The notes: generated from the sequence alone by a model not told the origin. A stretch of DNA of 64,000 nucleotides from Acanthacorydalis orientalis (GCA_034766995.1 CM068314.1:37866708-37930707); one strand, 5' to 3'. Positions 37,567 to 49,008 are shown, counted from the first letter of the stretch. Made by a program: numbers and translations.

Positions 37567-37995
37567 CAACATTCACGGCTTGTCTGAGAATTTTTGGTAT
37601 TTTGATGTAGAAAACTAAGTACGCATATTTTAAAGGCATTAATAATTTTATATTTGAAAAACTAAAGATAACGCACAAAATACTATACATAAAAGTCGAG
37701 ATTTTAGTGAATATATATTTGAAAAGAAGCTTTTTAACTGACCGTACAGAAAATCCTAAAATTATATGATGTGCTTTATACGTTTTTCATATAACATCGC
37801 ATAACATAACTGACAATACATTGCTAATATTTTACCAGACACAATGTAACGTTTGATAATTTTTAACATTTGTAATAATAATGTCATCATTTATGAAACA
37901 TTTTCTTTTAGATGACGTTTCAAATGTAAATTTGACATGTTGAAATTCTTATTTCAAATATTCGCTCATGTATATTTCATACATACGTACTTACA

Positions 37996-37998
<3 letters not shown>

Positions 37999-38044
<46 letters not shown>
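37999..38044. repeat. (TA)n microsatellite
   Basis: About 22 TA units. Confidence 0.97.
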
Positions 38045-38049
<5 letters not shown>

Positions 38050-38940
38050 GAAAAATAATATGAAGAAAAATATATCATACCGTTTAAATATATTTAATAA
38101 AAAAGAGTGGTTAGTAAAAAAGCTTAGATTTAATATTATTTTATTTACCGTTCATTAGAAATAAATTTTCAAACAAGAAATTAATATTTCGTAAGTAACA
38201 TTATGTACAAATATTTCTAATGAATTCATTCACATAAAATGTATTTATTCTTATACACATTCTTCGATATTGATTCTATAAAATTCAAAATAGCAATTCT
38301 GATACGTCATCAGAAAAAAACACAACAAAATTCCTTTAATTTGATTTCTTTTTACTTCCGGTTAAAAGATGTTTAAATGCTGTATTAGAATTTACGTTAA
38401 GATATTGGAAGAATCATAAAAATGTTCAATCAGGAAAGATGATTGAGAAAGATTCGTCTAACATTATTTGAATAGGGAACGAACGTAATATTGAATGCAT
38501 CATCGACCTCGATGATATTCCATAATTAGTTTACAACGTAAACAGGCGGTATTTAAAATCAAATTATTCAAGCTTTCTTGAACAAAATGGTCGATAAAGT
38601 AAATTATCAAATCGCTATTTATGTATTTCAAGTTATAACTAATTTACTACGATTGAATTTCATGCTTCTATACAGAACTAAATGCATATATCAAACTGAC
38701 CGCACAGTTTTCAACTTGTAAAGAAATTTTAAACTGTCAGTTTAAACTGACGCTATTAATTTTAGTTGCAAATTGCGTGGAAAATACATTTCACTACTCC
38801 ATATGACGCATTGCTTACGATAATTACAGTTCTTGAAATGACACCAGCCAGACATAATATAATGATTTTGTAAAAAAAATGTTTAGATAATATTCTTCAT
38901 CATTATGTTTTACTTCCATTTTCATATACAATACATTCGA

Positions 38941-38969
38941 GTATATATATATATATATAAACATATCTA

Positions 38970-39019
<50 letters not shown>
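38941..39019. repeat. (TA)n microsatellite, bipartite
   Basis: Two TA runs separated by AAACATATCTATTCA. Confidence 0.97.
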
Positions 39020-39022
<3 letters not shown>

Positions 39023-39786
39023 GCTAACAGTGCTAAAACTGACATTTTATTCGTTGCAGTAATTGAGTGTCGTAAACGAATTTTTCATAAACGTTAAATA
39101 TAAATACAACAGTCAAAAACCATTAAGAAAATAAACAGTTTTTGACATAATATATTTTCTTTTTTCGCGTATAAAATATTATTATTAAATGTTCTCGTTT
39201 GTATTTGTAATATGATTTATCTTAGTTAATTTACTGTTAAGGTACATGATTTTGAAAAGTATTAAAATACGTTGTTGTAGAATGATTAAAAAATTAATAC
39301 CAAATTTAAATTGAAATAATCTGTTTGACTTAAAACTACAGTTATTTAAATTTGACATTTTTTTATTACAAATGAATATTAATTATTGTATTGCTTTTTA
39401 AGTGATTAATATTATAACATTGTGCATCAAAAATAATGATATTTACAATAATTAAAATCGAAATATAAAGTAATAAAAATTATTTTACTACATATTTACT
39501 AAAACTTGTTTTAGTAAACGATATGGTTTTATTCCTATACAATTTTAAAATCACAATGTTTACTTTTATAAAAAAAAGTTAAAATACACTAAATATTTTT
39601 TTTACTAGTATATGAATAATTTTTTTTGATAGAGTACTTAAATTTTTATTTTCAACAATTTTTTATACTGCTTAACCTTCAAAAGTATTTCATTTTGTGC
39701 CTTTTTCATAGCAAATGAATGTTTACAGAAAAATGGAATACATTTCAATCCTTAAAATATCTACCATTATATTATGTAACTTTGGT

Positions 39787-39990
39787 TCATCTGTCGGATG
39801 TCTGACGAATCCCTTTCCGAAACAAATGGTGGCTTTGAATTGATGAATTCACAATGTACTTTTGGACCTCTTCCATTGTTTTAGCGTCATAGCATCTTTT
39901 TTCAAAGTTGAACCGCAGATACGGCAGCATTTTTTTCAACTGGAATACGAAAAGTATGCAATGTCTAATATAATGCCTTTTGGGAACCAT
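39787..39990 (-). pseudogene. internally deleted mariner transposase
   Basis: The minus strand starts with MVPKRHYIRHCILFVFQLKK at 39990. In the frame one base over, just past an A run, it continues NAAVSA, matching the start of mariner transposases (form RRHxRHCLLFxFxxxKNAAxA). It then passes directly into DAKTMEEVQKYIVNSS and HHLFRKGIRQTSDR followed by W in an adjacent frame, which resembles the C-terminal segment of Tc1/mariner proteins (form EVxxWLxxxxxxFYxxGIxKLxxRW). The whole catalytic core between is missing, so this is an internal-deletion derivative of about 70 codons. The homopolymer frameshift (AAAAAAA at about 39930) confirms it is not functional. The plus-strand frame at 39862-40044 is the antisense shadow. 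Confidence 0.65.
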
Positions 39991-40049
39991 CGGTTTAACT
40001 ACTGTTTTGAGAGATTATTACAACTATTTAGCCAGGATATATAGTGTTT

Positions 40050-43000
40050 TCAAATGTTAAGATTGGCATTTCAAAATCATAAAACACTGAAAAAATATTT
40101 TAATTTAAAACAGAGTTATGACTGATGCAATTTAAAGGCACCAAATTATTTTTATGATTAATAATTATTTTAGAAATAATTACTTTTCAAACCTAACTTT
40201 TTATTTAGATTTGATAATTTATTTTGAAATAAAATCTACTATTTGAAAATTCTGTAAATAAACAAACAAAAAATACTTTTTACTCGTTTTGATGTTTACG
40301 ATGTATGCGAAATATATAAGAAGAAAATAATATTTAACGTTATAAACTGCTAGTTCCATAAAATATTCTAATCTGTATTTACTTACAATGTGTGTTTTAT
40401 TAACATAAATAAATTTGAAACTGTTTTCATATAATAAGTTGATTTAAAATTATTTCTGTTCATAAATATCGTATTCAATTACGTATATAAAAAAAAAACT
40501 ATTTTTAGTACAAGGTAATATTTTAACAGGAACAGCGTACATTGCCGAATATACTTGTGTATATGTATGTATGTGTATATATATATATATAGTGCTAGCC
40601 TCAAAATATTTTCTAATTAGACATATTTAAGTCTGAAAGTAAGGTTAGAGATAGTTAATAACTTTTAGGAATGAATTAAAGGATAAAATATTTTTGAATT
40701 GGCTTGTAATGAATAGAAAATTAAATTATAATCCAAATTATATCGATTTGTTATCATATTAAACACATATTTGGATGAATCACAATAAAAGGAACAAATT
40801 TGTTTTTCTTTTTAATCCTCGGATAAGTTTTTGTTTAATTATTTTCTAATGGTTAATTTTTGAATATTTTAGGTAAAAATTTTTTTTTAAATTATTTCCT
40901 TGGTTTTATTTAATATAATTTTTGTTAAAAATATAGAATACTAATCTTAGAAGTAGAATCACAAAGCGTGAGTAGTTCTATTCAACAAAAATCTTTGGCT
41001 TTGAACTTAGTACTCAAGAGAAGGTATACTATAAATTGCAAACAAACACGTTCTGTTTCAATCTAAACCACTAAGTGCTTTCTTGATATTTATCAGTTGT
41101 ACTTATAAATAAAAAAAAAACGTTTCAACATGCAGTTTATACTATTAATCTAAAAAAATTGGAAGAATGTATTTAAATATAAGTTATGAGTTCAGTAGTA
41201 AGTTTATTACTACTGAAAAGTATTATTAGATAAAACCTCAAAAATTCTTCTATTCTTTATTAAATATTTTATTTCACTCCAAATAAATATTAAAAAATTG
41301 TGATTTATGAATCACTTTAATTAAGAGAAAAATTAAAAACGTGCTTATTTATCCATATTGTTACTTTTATAGTCAATTTAATTGTTCGTTGATATTCTAA
41401 AAGAGTAGAAGAAAAGTCACTTGTAAGAAAATAAACACGAACATTGCTGTGATAATTTAAAGTAATTTAAGATCACTACAAAATATCATGAAAATTAAAT
41501 AAAATTGAGCTCTATTACTTAAAACTGAGTTATTAATAAAAAGTGAAGATATATTATTACAATTGTTATTCAAAATATATTAAATTTACGATTATATAAT
41601 ATATATTATTTACAAATATTTTAAAAATGATATATACTCATACAAATATAAAAAAATATTTATATAGAAACAATATGATGTGATGTGTTAATATGAATGT
41701 ACGAATTCTTTATTGATAAAAGTTCAAAAAACATACTCTTATGTTATAAAAATTCATATAGAAAATATCGAACTTTATCTATAAAGAATACAGACGGTAC
41801 AGTAACCTTATATCTTATATAAAAAATATTGACTTCTAAGCACTTGTAAAATGAAAAGGTAAAGATTAAATTGGCGTAAGAACAAAGGATTCCGTGTAAT
41901 CTGTTCATATTGGAGAAAATAATTAATAATACGGATTCATAATTAACGAACTTGAATAAGGATGCACAACTATAAATAAACAACCAGGTCGAAGTTTTGT
42001 TCAATACCTTGTATTATTAATTAGTTTTAAATGTATTCCAAGATATGCTATTGATATATTCAAATATTTAAATTATTATGGCTGTAATGAAATAAAAAAG
42101 CTGTGGGACAAACTATAGTTTTTAATTAGTTTACACGAAACAGATATTAGGGAATTTATTTAAAATAAGCTTCAAATTGAGTACAATTTAAAACCATAAA
42201 AATAACAACATTAAACGTCAAGTAATAAAATATGATACAAAACTTCTTATTGTGTATTTTCTTTCTGATATTGTTTCGTATTTTATGCTGAAAATGAGTA
42301 CGTCATTTAATTGTTTTATTTCAATTAAACAGATTTCATGTATTTTATTATAATTAATTTGTAAGCAATTTATTAAAAATAAATAGAATATATTTAAAAT
42401 ATTATTAAAAGATATTTAAAAAAAGATTAAAACAATGTATTTTGTTAAATTAATATGGATACAAATAAAATTTTCCGGAATATAAGTAGACGAAGAAGGT
42501 TAGTCAAAAAATTATTATCAAATAATCAATTTTCATTATCAAAATTGATTTACATCTCAGAACACAGATGTAGAGAGATGTAGAATTTCTATAAACTCTT
42601 TAAAAAATTTTTCACAATTTTTTTAATTTCTAAATTTATTTTATTGTTTTTCATTTATAGTTCATGAAAGGTTTAGTACTATTATTGATTTCTAATTTTA
42701 TATATTTTTTATTTACAATACTACTATTGTATTTTGTATAATTTATATCTAGAAATATTTTTTTTTGCTTTACAATATTTTCATCTGAATATAAATAAAT
42801 ATTTAGATTTTTCAAAGATTGATGTTTGAACGTTCTTATTTTGATTGAAATAATAAAATTCCTATCTCGTGGATTTCGTCTCAATGGAAGTGATTATTTT
42901 TAATATATTTAGATACTTGTAAATTCAAAGGCTTTATATTAAAAACAAATAACACTCACTCTTGATTTATGTAGCGTTTAATTATCTATGACTTATACAA

Positions 43001-44079
43001 AAAAAAAAACAACAAAAAACGAAAAAATTAAACAAATTTTCACTACTGACATTATAAATCTTAAGCATTATTCCCTTCAAAACACATTACATAATGCCTC
43101 GAGTAAGAAAATATTTACATATGAAATTATACTTTTTATATATTAAATGTTTTTATTGTAGAAATATTTTATTATGTTTATTTAAAATAAATTTCATTTG
43201 TTTTTATATTAGCGATTAAAAAATCAATTATTTTTTTCTTATACATTTGATAATACATTAAAGTAGTGATTCTTAAAGTAGGAAAGAAAATGATTTTTAG
43301 ATATTTAATATGAGAATCGTAGTGTTTTCGTTTTCAAGATGTTTTAAAAATAAAACCTTTATTTCAAGTATATACGAGTATACCTAAGTAGGATTTGTAA
43401 AATTATCTGATTGTTTATCAAGAAAGTTACAAATATGTTATAAGATTTAACGAAGTTTGTGTTTGATATAAGAACCTTATTTTATAAATTTTTATCTTGC
43501 TTCATAACCTGGATTGAATTTTAATCAGTATACAATTTTTTTTCATAAACTAAGATAATGTCTAAATAGAAACTTAATATGATTTTATTTTGAAATTTAA
43601 TATCGTATGTATGTGTGTATATATATATATACACACACATATACATACATGTATATATGTAAGTAATATAAATGAAATATTTTTAATGTATTAAAATTCG
43701 ACATACATATTAAATAAATATCAAGAAAAATGTTCTCTCCTCTCTGAATTTTGTTTACCACGTTTATTAACATTTTTTTATATAACAAAAAAGTCTCGTT
43801 TTTCTTTTTAAATCCTGACATTATACGCAAACTGCTCTGATACAGTTTTTATTAAGTTAACTTTTCTGAAAAAGCGTGTTGGTAAATAATTTATGTAAGC
43901 AGATGTTTATTGAAAAATATATAAATTGTATTTTATGAAAATATGTTCGCATTATTGGTGATTTGGTTTATGCGAATAAGTTTTATTTATTAATCCGTTT
44001 AATATGTTTCTGTTTTATTTTTAAATAAAACTGAACAAATGTACGATGAAGCATTGTAAAAAGTGTTATAAATTGCTTT
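40050..44079. other. AT-rich non-coding stretch
   Basis: No gene, RNA or transposon recognised in about 4 kb. Short TA/CA blocks occur at 40556-40592 and 43610-43660. Frames at 41744-42004 and 42651-42884 show no family features. Confidence 0.6.
43610..43660. repeat. (TG)n-(TA)n-(CA)n microsatellite
   Basis: GTATGTGTGTATATATATATATACACACACATATACATACATGTATATATG is largely its own reverse complement: 3' CA units mirror 5' TG units. Confidence 0.93.
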
Positions 44080-44096
44080 ATATATACATTTATATA

Positions 44097-44146
<50 letters not shown>

Positions 44147-44147
44147 C

Positions 44148-44201
<54 letters not shown>

Positions 44202-44333
44202 ATATATATATGTATATATTATATATATATATGTATATATATATGTATATATATATATGTATATATATATATATGTATATATATATGTATATATATATGT
44301 GTATATATATGTATATATATGTGTATATATATG

Positions 44334-44367
<34 letters not shown>

Positions 44368-44380
44368 TACATACATACAA
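44080..44380. repeat. 300-bp compound (TA)n array with CATA/TATG symmetry
   Basis: The left third carries periodic TACATATA interruptions, the middle is pure TA, and the right half carries periodic TATGTATA interruptions. The array is therefore roughly self-complementary about its centre near 44190. Long Tyr/Ile/His frames across it on both strands (the longest is 160 codons) are artefacts of the repeat. Confidence 0.97.
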
Positions 44381-44567
44381 TGTGCGTATATAATAAACAT
44401 ATCTGTGTGTGTGTGTGACTTTTTGTGTGAACATTCAACACGTCAATTGACAAATACTCATGCAATCGTTTGAAGTAATGTAGTTTGTAATTTATTATTC
44501 GGATAGTGAACGTCGACCTAGTTTCAATTTTTCGTTAATTATTTTCATTGTTTATATATATATACAT

Positions 44568-44710
44568 ATAAAGTCAAATTTGGTTATAACGATCACGGAT
44601 TTAACGAACTCACATCTATAGTGACCAAATATTCTCATGATTTTTTGTTTTCGCACGTTTCCACACAAACATTCGCTTTTTAACGAGCTCGTTTCACAAA
44701 TATATCTAGC
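44568..44710 (+). mobile_element. pogo/Tigger-like terminal fragment
   Basis: The sequence GTTATAACGATCACGG followed by GATTTAACGAACTC, then CACACAAACATTCGC and TTTTTAACGAGCTCG, has the repeated TTATAACGA/TTTAACGA motif typical of the terminal regions of pogo/Tigger-type DNA transposons. It is less AT-rich than its flanks. No transposase accompanies it here; a pogo-like relic lies far away at 59140-59515. I recognise the terminus by pattern only, so the call is tentative. Confidence 0.42.
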
Positions 44711-44819
44711 AAAGTTGTTTTCTCTAGGAATTTTATTTTTTGTCTAATTGGCGGTAAATCTCATTTTTATAACAAGTTAAAATTTAAAAATTTCGATATA
44801 CCAGATATACCAGTATATT

Positions 44820-44883
44820 ATTATTATTTTAATTAAAGCTTTATATTAATTATTATTATTTTAATTAAAGCTTTATATTAATT
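44820..44883. repeat. 32-bp tandem duplication
   Basis: Two identical 32-bp units (44820-44851 and 44852-44883) containing TTAATTAAAGCTTTATATTA, followed by the first bases of a third copy. Exact identity of the units suggests a recent duplication. Confidence 0.95.
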
Positions 44884-45159
44884 ATTATTATATATATTAA
44901 AATGTATTTGTACATTAAATAAGTTGATACGTATGTATTGTTTCTAGGGTTGAAGTGATATTTAATACTTGCATTAATTTGTAATATTTTTTGGGATCAT
45001 ATTATTGGGATTTACAGAAAAAAAATATTTACATGAAATTAACGTATCATTGATATAACTAGTAACATAAAAGGTTTTCGATAAGGACACACTTTTAATA
45101 GGTTATATTTCATAGCTATCAAACAAACAGTTGTATTTGACATTTGTTAAGTTTTGGCA

Positions 45160-45826
45160 ATGAATTTTTTAAGTAAGTTTTCATATATAACAAAAAAACG
45201 CATTGAAATAATACAATTGTATTATGAAAATGATCGTTCTATAAAAAGTTATTTCTCAAATTTCGCCATATTTATTTTCGACATACTCGTCTACCTGAAT
45301 CAACAATTCTTAGATTATTAAGTAAATTTGAAGACAATGGATCGTTTAAAGATAAACAAACACCAATACGTGTTCGTAGTGCTCCTTCTAAAGAAAACAT
45401 TGACTTGGTTCGTAAAAGTGTATCGGAATAACCAGGAATGTCAATTCCAGGACGTTCACAGCAATTGGGCCATTCAAAGGCGACTACATGGCGTATTTTT
45501 CATAAGGATTTATTACTGAAGGCTTGTAAGGTTCAATTTATACTAGATCTGAAGCTCACTGCGTTATTTTCAGAAATGAAGACATTATTTGACCATCGAG
45601 ATCCTATGATTTAACCGTTGTACTACTTTCTTTGGGATCACATTGAAAGATAGATACACGTCAGTAATCCTAAAACAATTTCGGGCATAAAAGATGAAAT
45701 CCGAAGAATAATTGATGAGATAGAGCCACAGTTGTGTAGGAATGTTATTGTAAATTTCACAAAAGAATGGTTACTTGCAAGAAAGTACGCGGCGGTCACT
45801 TACAGAATATTATTTTCCATTTGTAA
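45160..45826 (+). pseudogene. DUF4817-type mariner/Tc1-like transposase, internally deleted
   Basis: From ATG at 45160 the plus strand reads KKRIEIIQLYYENDRSIKSY, then in shifted frames RLPESTILRLLSKFEDNGSF, RVRSAPSKENIDLVRKSVSE, a stop, PGMSIPGRSQQLG, and SKATTWRIFHKDLLLKACK. It jumps directly to SEMKT and PSRSYDLT, then YFLWDHIERQIHVSNPKTIS, EIEPQLCRNVIVNF and RGGHLQNIIFHL with a stop at 45824-45826. The order (DUF4817-type HTH, second HTH, RILHKDL motif, PLDYFLW block, C-terminus) is that of a widespread insect transposase family. The catalytic core with the first two Asp residues is deleted and the frame is broken several times. The short frame at 45328-45519 is a shadow in the wrong phase. 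Confidence 0.85.
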
Positions 45827-45982
45827 ATAGTTTACCTGTAGCTATTATTTGCGATAAAAAAACTTGAAATTTCAGGGTAAATTCCGTTTCATTCCAATTA
45901 AAAAAAAATGCATCCTTATTTGATAACCTGTATATAACGGGATATAGCCAGTCTTGTTAATGATCACTACAAAGTGTTTAGA

Positions 45983-45984
<2 letters not shown>

Positions 45985-46022
<38 letters not shown>
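45985..46022. repeat. (TA)n microsatellite
   Basis: About 18 TA units. Confidence 0.96.
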
Positions 46023-46025
<3 letters not shown>

Positions 46026-46162
46026 GATATTTATTCAAAGTATGTTGAAGAATAAATCGAGAATATAGATATTCATCTTATTCATAGATTGATGGTTCCA
46101 ACTGTAAATATGATATATTGGTATTTAAAAATTTTTACTATCACCATTCCTATATTACATAT

Positions 46163-46326
46163 TTTATATATATATATATATATAAATAGGCAGATAGATT
46201 ATTTTTTGCAACGTATGTTTTAGAAAGTTTTTTATGGATAATTTTGATTAAACATATGTATATTTATATATAATATATATATATATATTTATATATATAT
46301 ATATATATACACTCATATATATGTAT
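46163..46326. repeat. cluster of short (TA)n arrays
   Basis: TA arrays at 46163-46185 and 46256-46326 separated by 70 bp of AT-rich DNA. Confidence 0.92.
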
Positions 46327-46957
46327 GTTTATTGATATTTTTAAATAAATAATAACAAGTGTGTTCTATGAAAGTATTCTTTGTGCCCGTACGATTGAAT
46401 AAAAATATTTTTTGAACGTAAATTGAACATTAATGGTTGTTATATTTTTGTGACAAATCGTCTGGCAACTCCTACTTCTTTTGCTCTGTTACTAAATTAT
46501 AAATGAATTTTGTTTTTAAGATATGTATTTGTATTTCAAAACATACTTTTATTTAAATAAAAACTTCGCACTTTATTGTAGTAACAACGGATTTCTATAA
46601 AATGAATGAATATTTTTTTTTATATTCCTCTTCATAATGTACTAAATATTAATAAAATTCAAAACCACCAAATATTTTAGATTAAAAATGTTTTGAATGT
46701 TACGCTTTATTTATTACATATGTATGACGTTATACATTACAAAAGAAGATTAAACTCGTACTCGTGTGGGTGTTGTTCATATACAAATGTACATGAGAAT
46801 GCGCTATTAATGCATTACAATTTGTCGTATTTCATATCAAAATGTTGTATCTCATATTCATCACAATATACATAAACAAGAAATGACCATTGTTTGATTT
46901 ATAATTTACTTATGTTACAAATTTAAGACAAAACATTAATTTATGTAACTACAAATT

Positions 46958-46961
<4 letters not shown>

Positions 46962-47051
<90 letters not shown>

Positions 47052-47057
47052 GTATGA
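46962..47057. repeat. (CA)n-(TA)n-(TGTA)n microsatellite
   Basis: About 13 CA units, about 26 TA units, then four GTAT units: three motifs in one 96-bp array. Confidence 0.97.
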
Positions 47058-47519
47058 AAAATTTAAATATTAGATTTCATTGTTATTAGATTTATAAAGA
47101 ATTTATTGTTACTTTAAATAAGAGTCATAAATATTGTTAAAAAAATATTATTGGATAAAACGTATCGTGTATTCATTTAACCGACATAGAAATTTCGGTT
47201 CATTTGGTTTAATGAGTATTTGTCATACACATTTTTTTAAAAGCATTCCGTCAACATATATTAACATTTATATTATAATAAATTCAAATATATTTCTATG
47301 TATAAAAAATACTTTCATCTTAAATTTTCATACAACAAATATTTTTTTTATTTTTCGTGCAGACCTCCTACTCGCAACGCTACTTCCTCCGGTATACTTT
47401 ACAAATAGTTCGTTAATCATTTCCATTTCCGATTATCAATGATTGTTGGATATCGCGTGGTCTCTGTACTGATTGGTTGACACAAGTTATATATACGAGT
47501 ATGTAGTTCTCTCACGGCA

Positions 47520-47527
47520 TCCAACGA
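47520..47527 (+). repeat. left target-site duplication of the LINE insert
   Basis: TCCAACGA here is repeated exactly at 48012-48019 on the other side of the LINE fragment. The related copy at 11470-11480 has a single TCCAAC at the same place, so it serves as the empty site. Confidence 0.75.
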
Positions 47528-48011
47528 GGCCATGCGTCTCATCACCGATGCGCATTACCTGGTGAGGAACACCACTCTTCACCGGGACCTCCGCCTCCCT
47601 ACAATCGACGAGTTTGTCCGCCGACAGGCTAGCCGGTTGTACGGGCGGGCGAGGTCCAGCGAAAACGCCCTAGTCCGCGGACTGGGAACAAACGACCTCG
47701 TCGCCGAGCACTGCAAATATCAGCGGCCGAGCCTGCTGGTGGCGCAGCGCGAGGCGGATGACAGTCAGTGACCTGGCGTCAGCCAACATCGATGGCCAGT
47801 AAGAGGTCGGCCTTCACTGGTCGACCTGGAGCTTCGCTGGCCCCAAAGCAAGAGACGACCCCCTGGAGGGGGTAGAAATGCTCCAATACCAAGAGAGTTT
47901 CCTTACCAAGCAACGCGCCAGTAACTATCAGCAACACGAGTTATGAGCGTACATCGCTTGGTACTCAAGTTAGCATGGGCCCCTCAGGCACTCGCTACAC
48001 ACGATTGGGCG
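47528..48011 (+). mobile_element. 5'-truncated Jockey-like LINE (reverse transcriptase C-terminus and 3' UTR)
   Basis: The plus frame from 47532 reads MRLITDAHYLVRNTTLHRDL, then RLPTIDEFVRRQASRLYGRA and ENALVRGLGTNDL, ending at a stop at 47769-47771. This is the C-terminal end of ORF2 in Jockey-superfamily non-LTR retrotransposons (form RxITDAPWYVRNxxLHRDLxxPTxxxFIxR). About 240 bp of G+C-rich 3' UTR follow, with a CCCCCTGGAGGGGG palindrome. No poly(A) tail is visible. The fragment is far more G+C-rich than anything around it, has no stops in its 80 codons, and is flanked by an 8-bp direct repeat. It looks like a fairly recent, heavily 5'-truncated insertion. Confidence 0.82.
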
Positions 48012-48019
48012 TCCAACGA
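48012..48019 (+). repeat. right target-site duplication of the LINE insert
   Basis: TCCAACGA, an exact match to 47520-47527. Confidence 0.75.
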
Positions 48020-48392
48020 AACAGGGTATACGATTTCAGTATAAAACTAATGACATTGATTCAAAATAACGTATTCACTGAAGATTTAGCGTAAAAAAGT
48101 GTTACGTATTTTAACATTGTATTTTGTTGTTAATTTTTTATCTCTTCCAATAAAAAAATTATAACTTACATTTTACGCAGATTATTTGTGCGTAATTTGT
48201 TAATTACTGTTATTTGTTAGGGGAGAGCGAACGAGGAACGAAGGCCCTACGGGGGTCAGTGATCGTAGCGAGAAGGGGGCAGATGCTACGATTATAACAA
48301 AAAATTATTAAATTTATTGTCATTAAGTCTAACGTTGAATAATAGCTGTTTAGGATTTATAATAATAATGGCTGTAAAGGGTAGTTAATACT

Positions 48393-48396
<4 letters not shown>

Positions 48397-48437
<41 letters not shown>
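48397..48437. repeat. (TA)n microsatellite
   Basis: About 20 TA units. Confidence 0.97.
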
Positions 48438-48438
<1 letters not shown>

Positions 48439-48563
48439 TGCTGTATTATTATCCGCGGTGATATTCAGCATTTATTATTATGAATCTGTTTCTAAGCAAA
48501 TATTAGCCGGCTGTAGACTTTTTTTGTAATTAGTTTAATTTTAGATATTAATTTTTTCAAGTG

Positions 48564-48565
48564 TG

Positions 48566-48597
<32 letters not shown>

Positions 48598-48624
48598 TAT
48601 ATATATATATATATATATATATAA

Positions 48625-48665
<41 letters not shown>

Positions 48666-48668
48666 TGT
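48564..48668. repeat. (TA)n compound microsatellite
   Basis: TA array with TTTA, TAAATATACA and GCGTG interruptions. Confidence 0.95.
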
Positions 48669-48971
48669 ATAAATAGGTATAAATCATATATGGTATGATT
48701 ATAAAACGTATATAGTATGGAACAATTTCCGCTCAAGTGATCTTTTGATCCTTGTTTATTATATGCTAGAATAATTCACAATTATTAATTTTAAAACCCT
48801 ACATATTTTTATTTTGAGAAAGTATTATGATATCTATTTTTTGTATAAGTAGAATATTTTTTATATAATATGCTGAATATATTGTATAAAAAATAGGCTC
48901 AAAAATAACTTATTTTATTTAATTAATAAATATTTACATTTAGATAATATTAATTTTAATACATTTAATTT

Positions 48972-48972
<1 letters not shown>

Positions 48973-49008
<36 letters not shown>

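Larger units (their letters stand above)
37327..39786. other. AT-rich stretch with microsatellites and a palindrome
   Basis: No gene found. It contains AACTGACCGYACAG at 37736-37749 and again at 38694-38707 (one mismatch), and a perfect 16-bp palindrome GTCAGTTTAAACTGAC at 38736-38751. These may be traces of a DNA transposon, but no protein remnant lies between them. Confidence 0.5.
47350..48288 (+). mobile_element. Helitron-type element, copy A, split by a LINE
   Basis: The left part (about 47350-47445: GACCTCCTACTCGCAACGCT, TTCGTTAATCATTTCC) matches the far ends of the Helitron copies at 4205-4320 and 21405-21500 read on their minus strand. The right part (48012-48288) matches 11471-11771, including GTATACGATTTCAGT, CTTCCAATAAAAAAAT and the terminal AGATGCTA. 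The tip is G+C-rich with GAGAGCGAACGAGGAACG and CGTAGCGAGAAGGGGGC. No helicase remains. This copy joins the two repeat groups into one Helitron-like family. The LINE fragment at 47528-48011 was inserted later. Confidence 0.62.

Noticed and set aside
38588..38722. 44-codon plus-strand frame starting MVDKVNYQIAIY
   Set aside because: Too short, preceded by a nearby in-frame stop, and no recognisable family; chance frames of this length are common here.
43983..44465. 160-codon minus-strand frame and overlapping Tyr/Ile/His-rich frames on both strands
   Set aside because: They are translations of the (TA)n/(TATG)n array; every frame of such a repeat lacks stops and gives YIYI-type sequence.
47134..47442. 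102-codon plus-strand frame
   Set aside because: Its right half lies in the Helitron-type element and its left half is AT-rich; no motif supports a protein.
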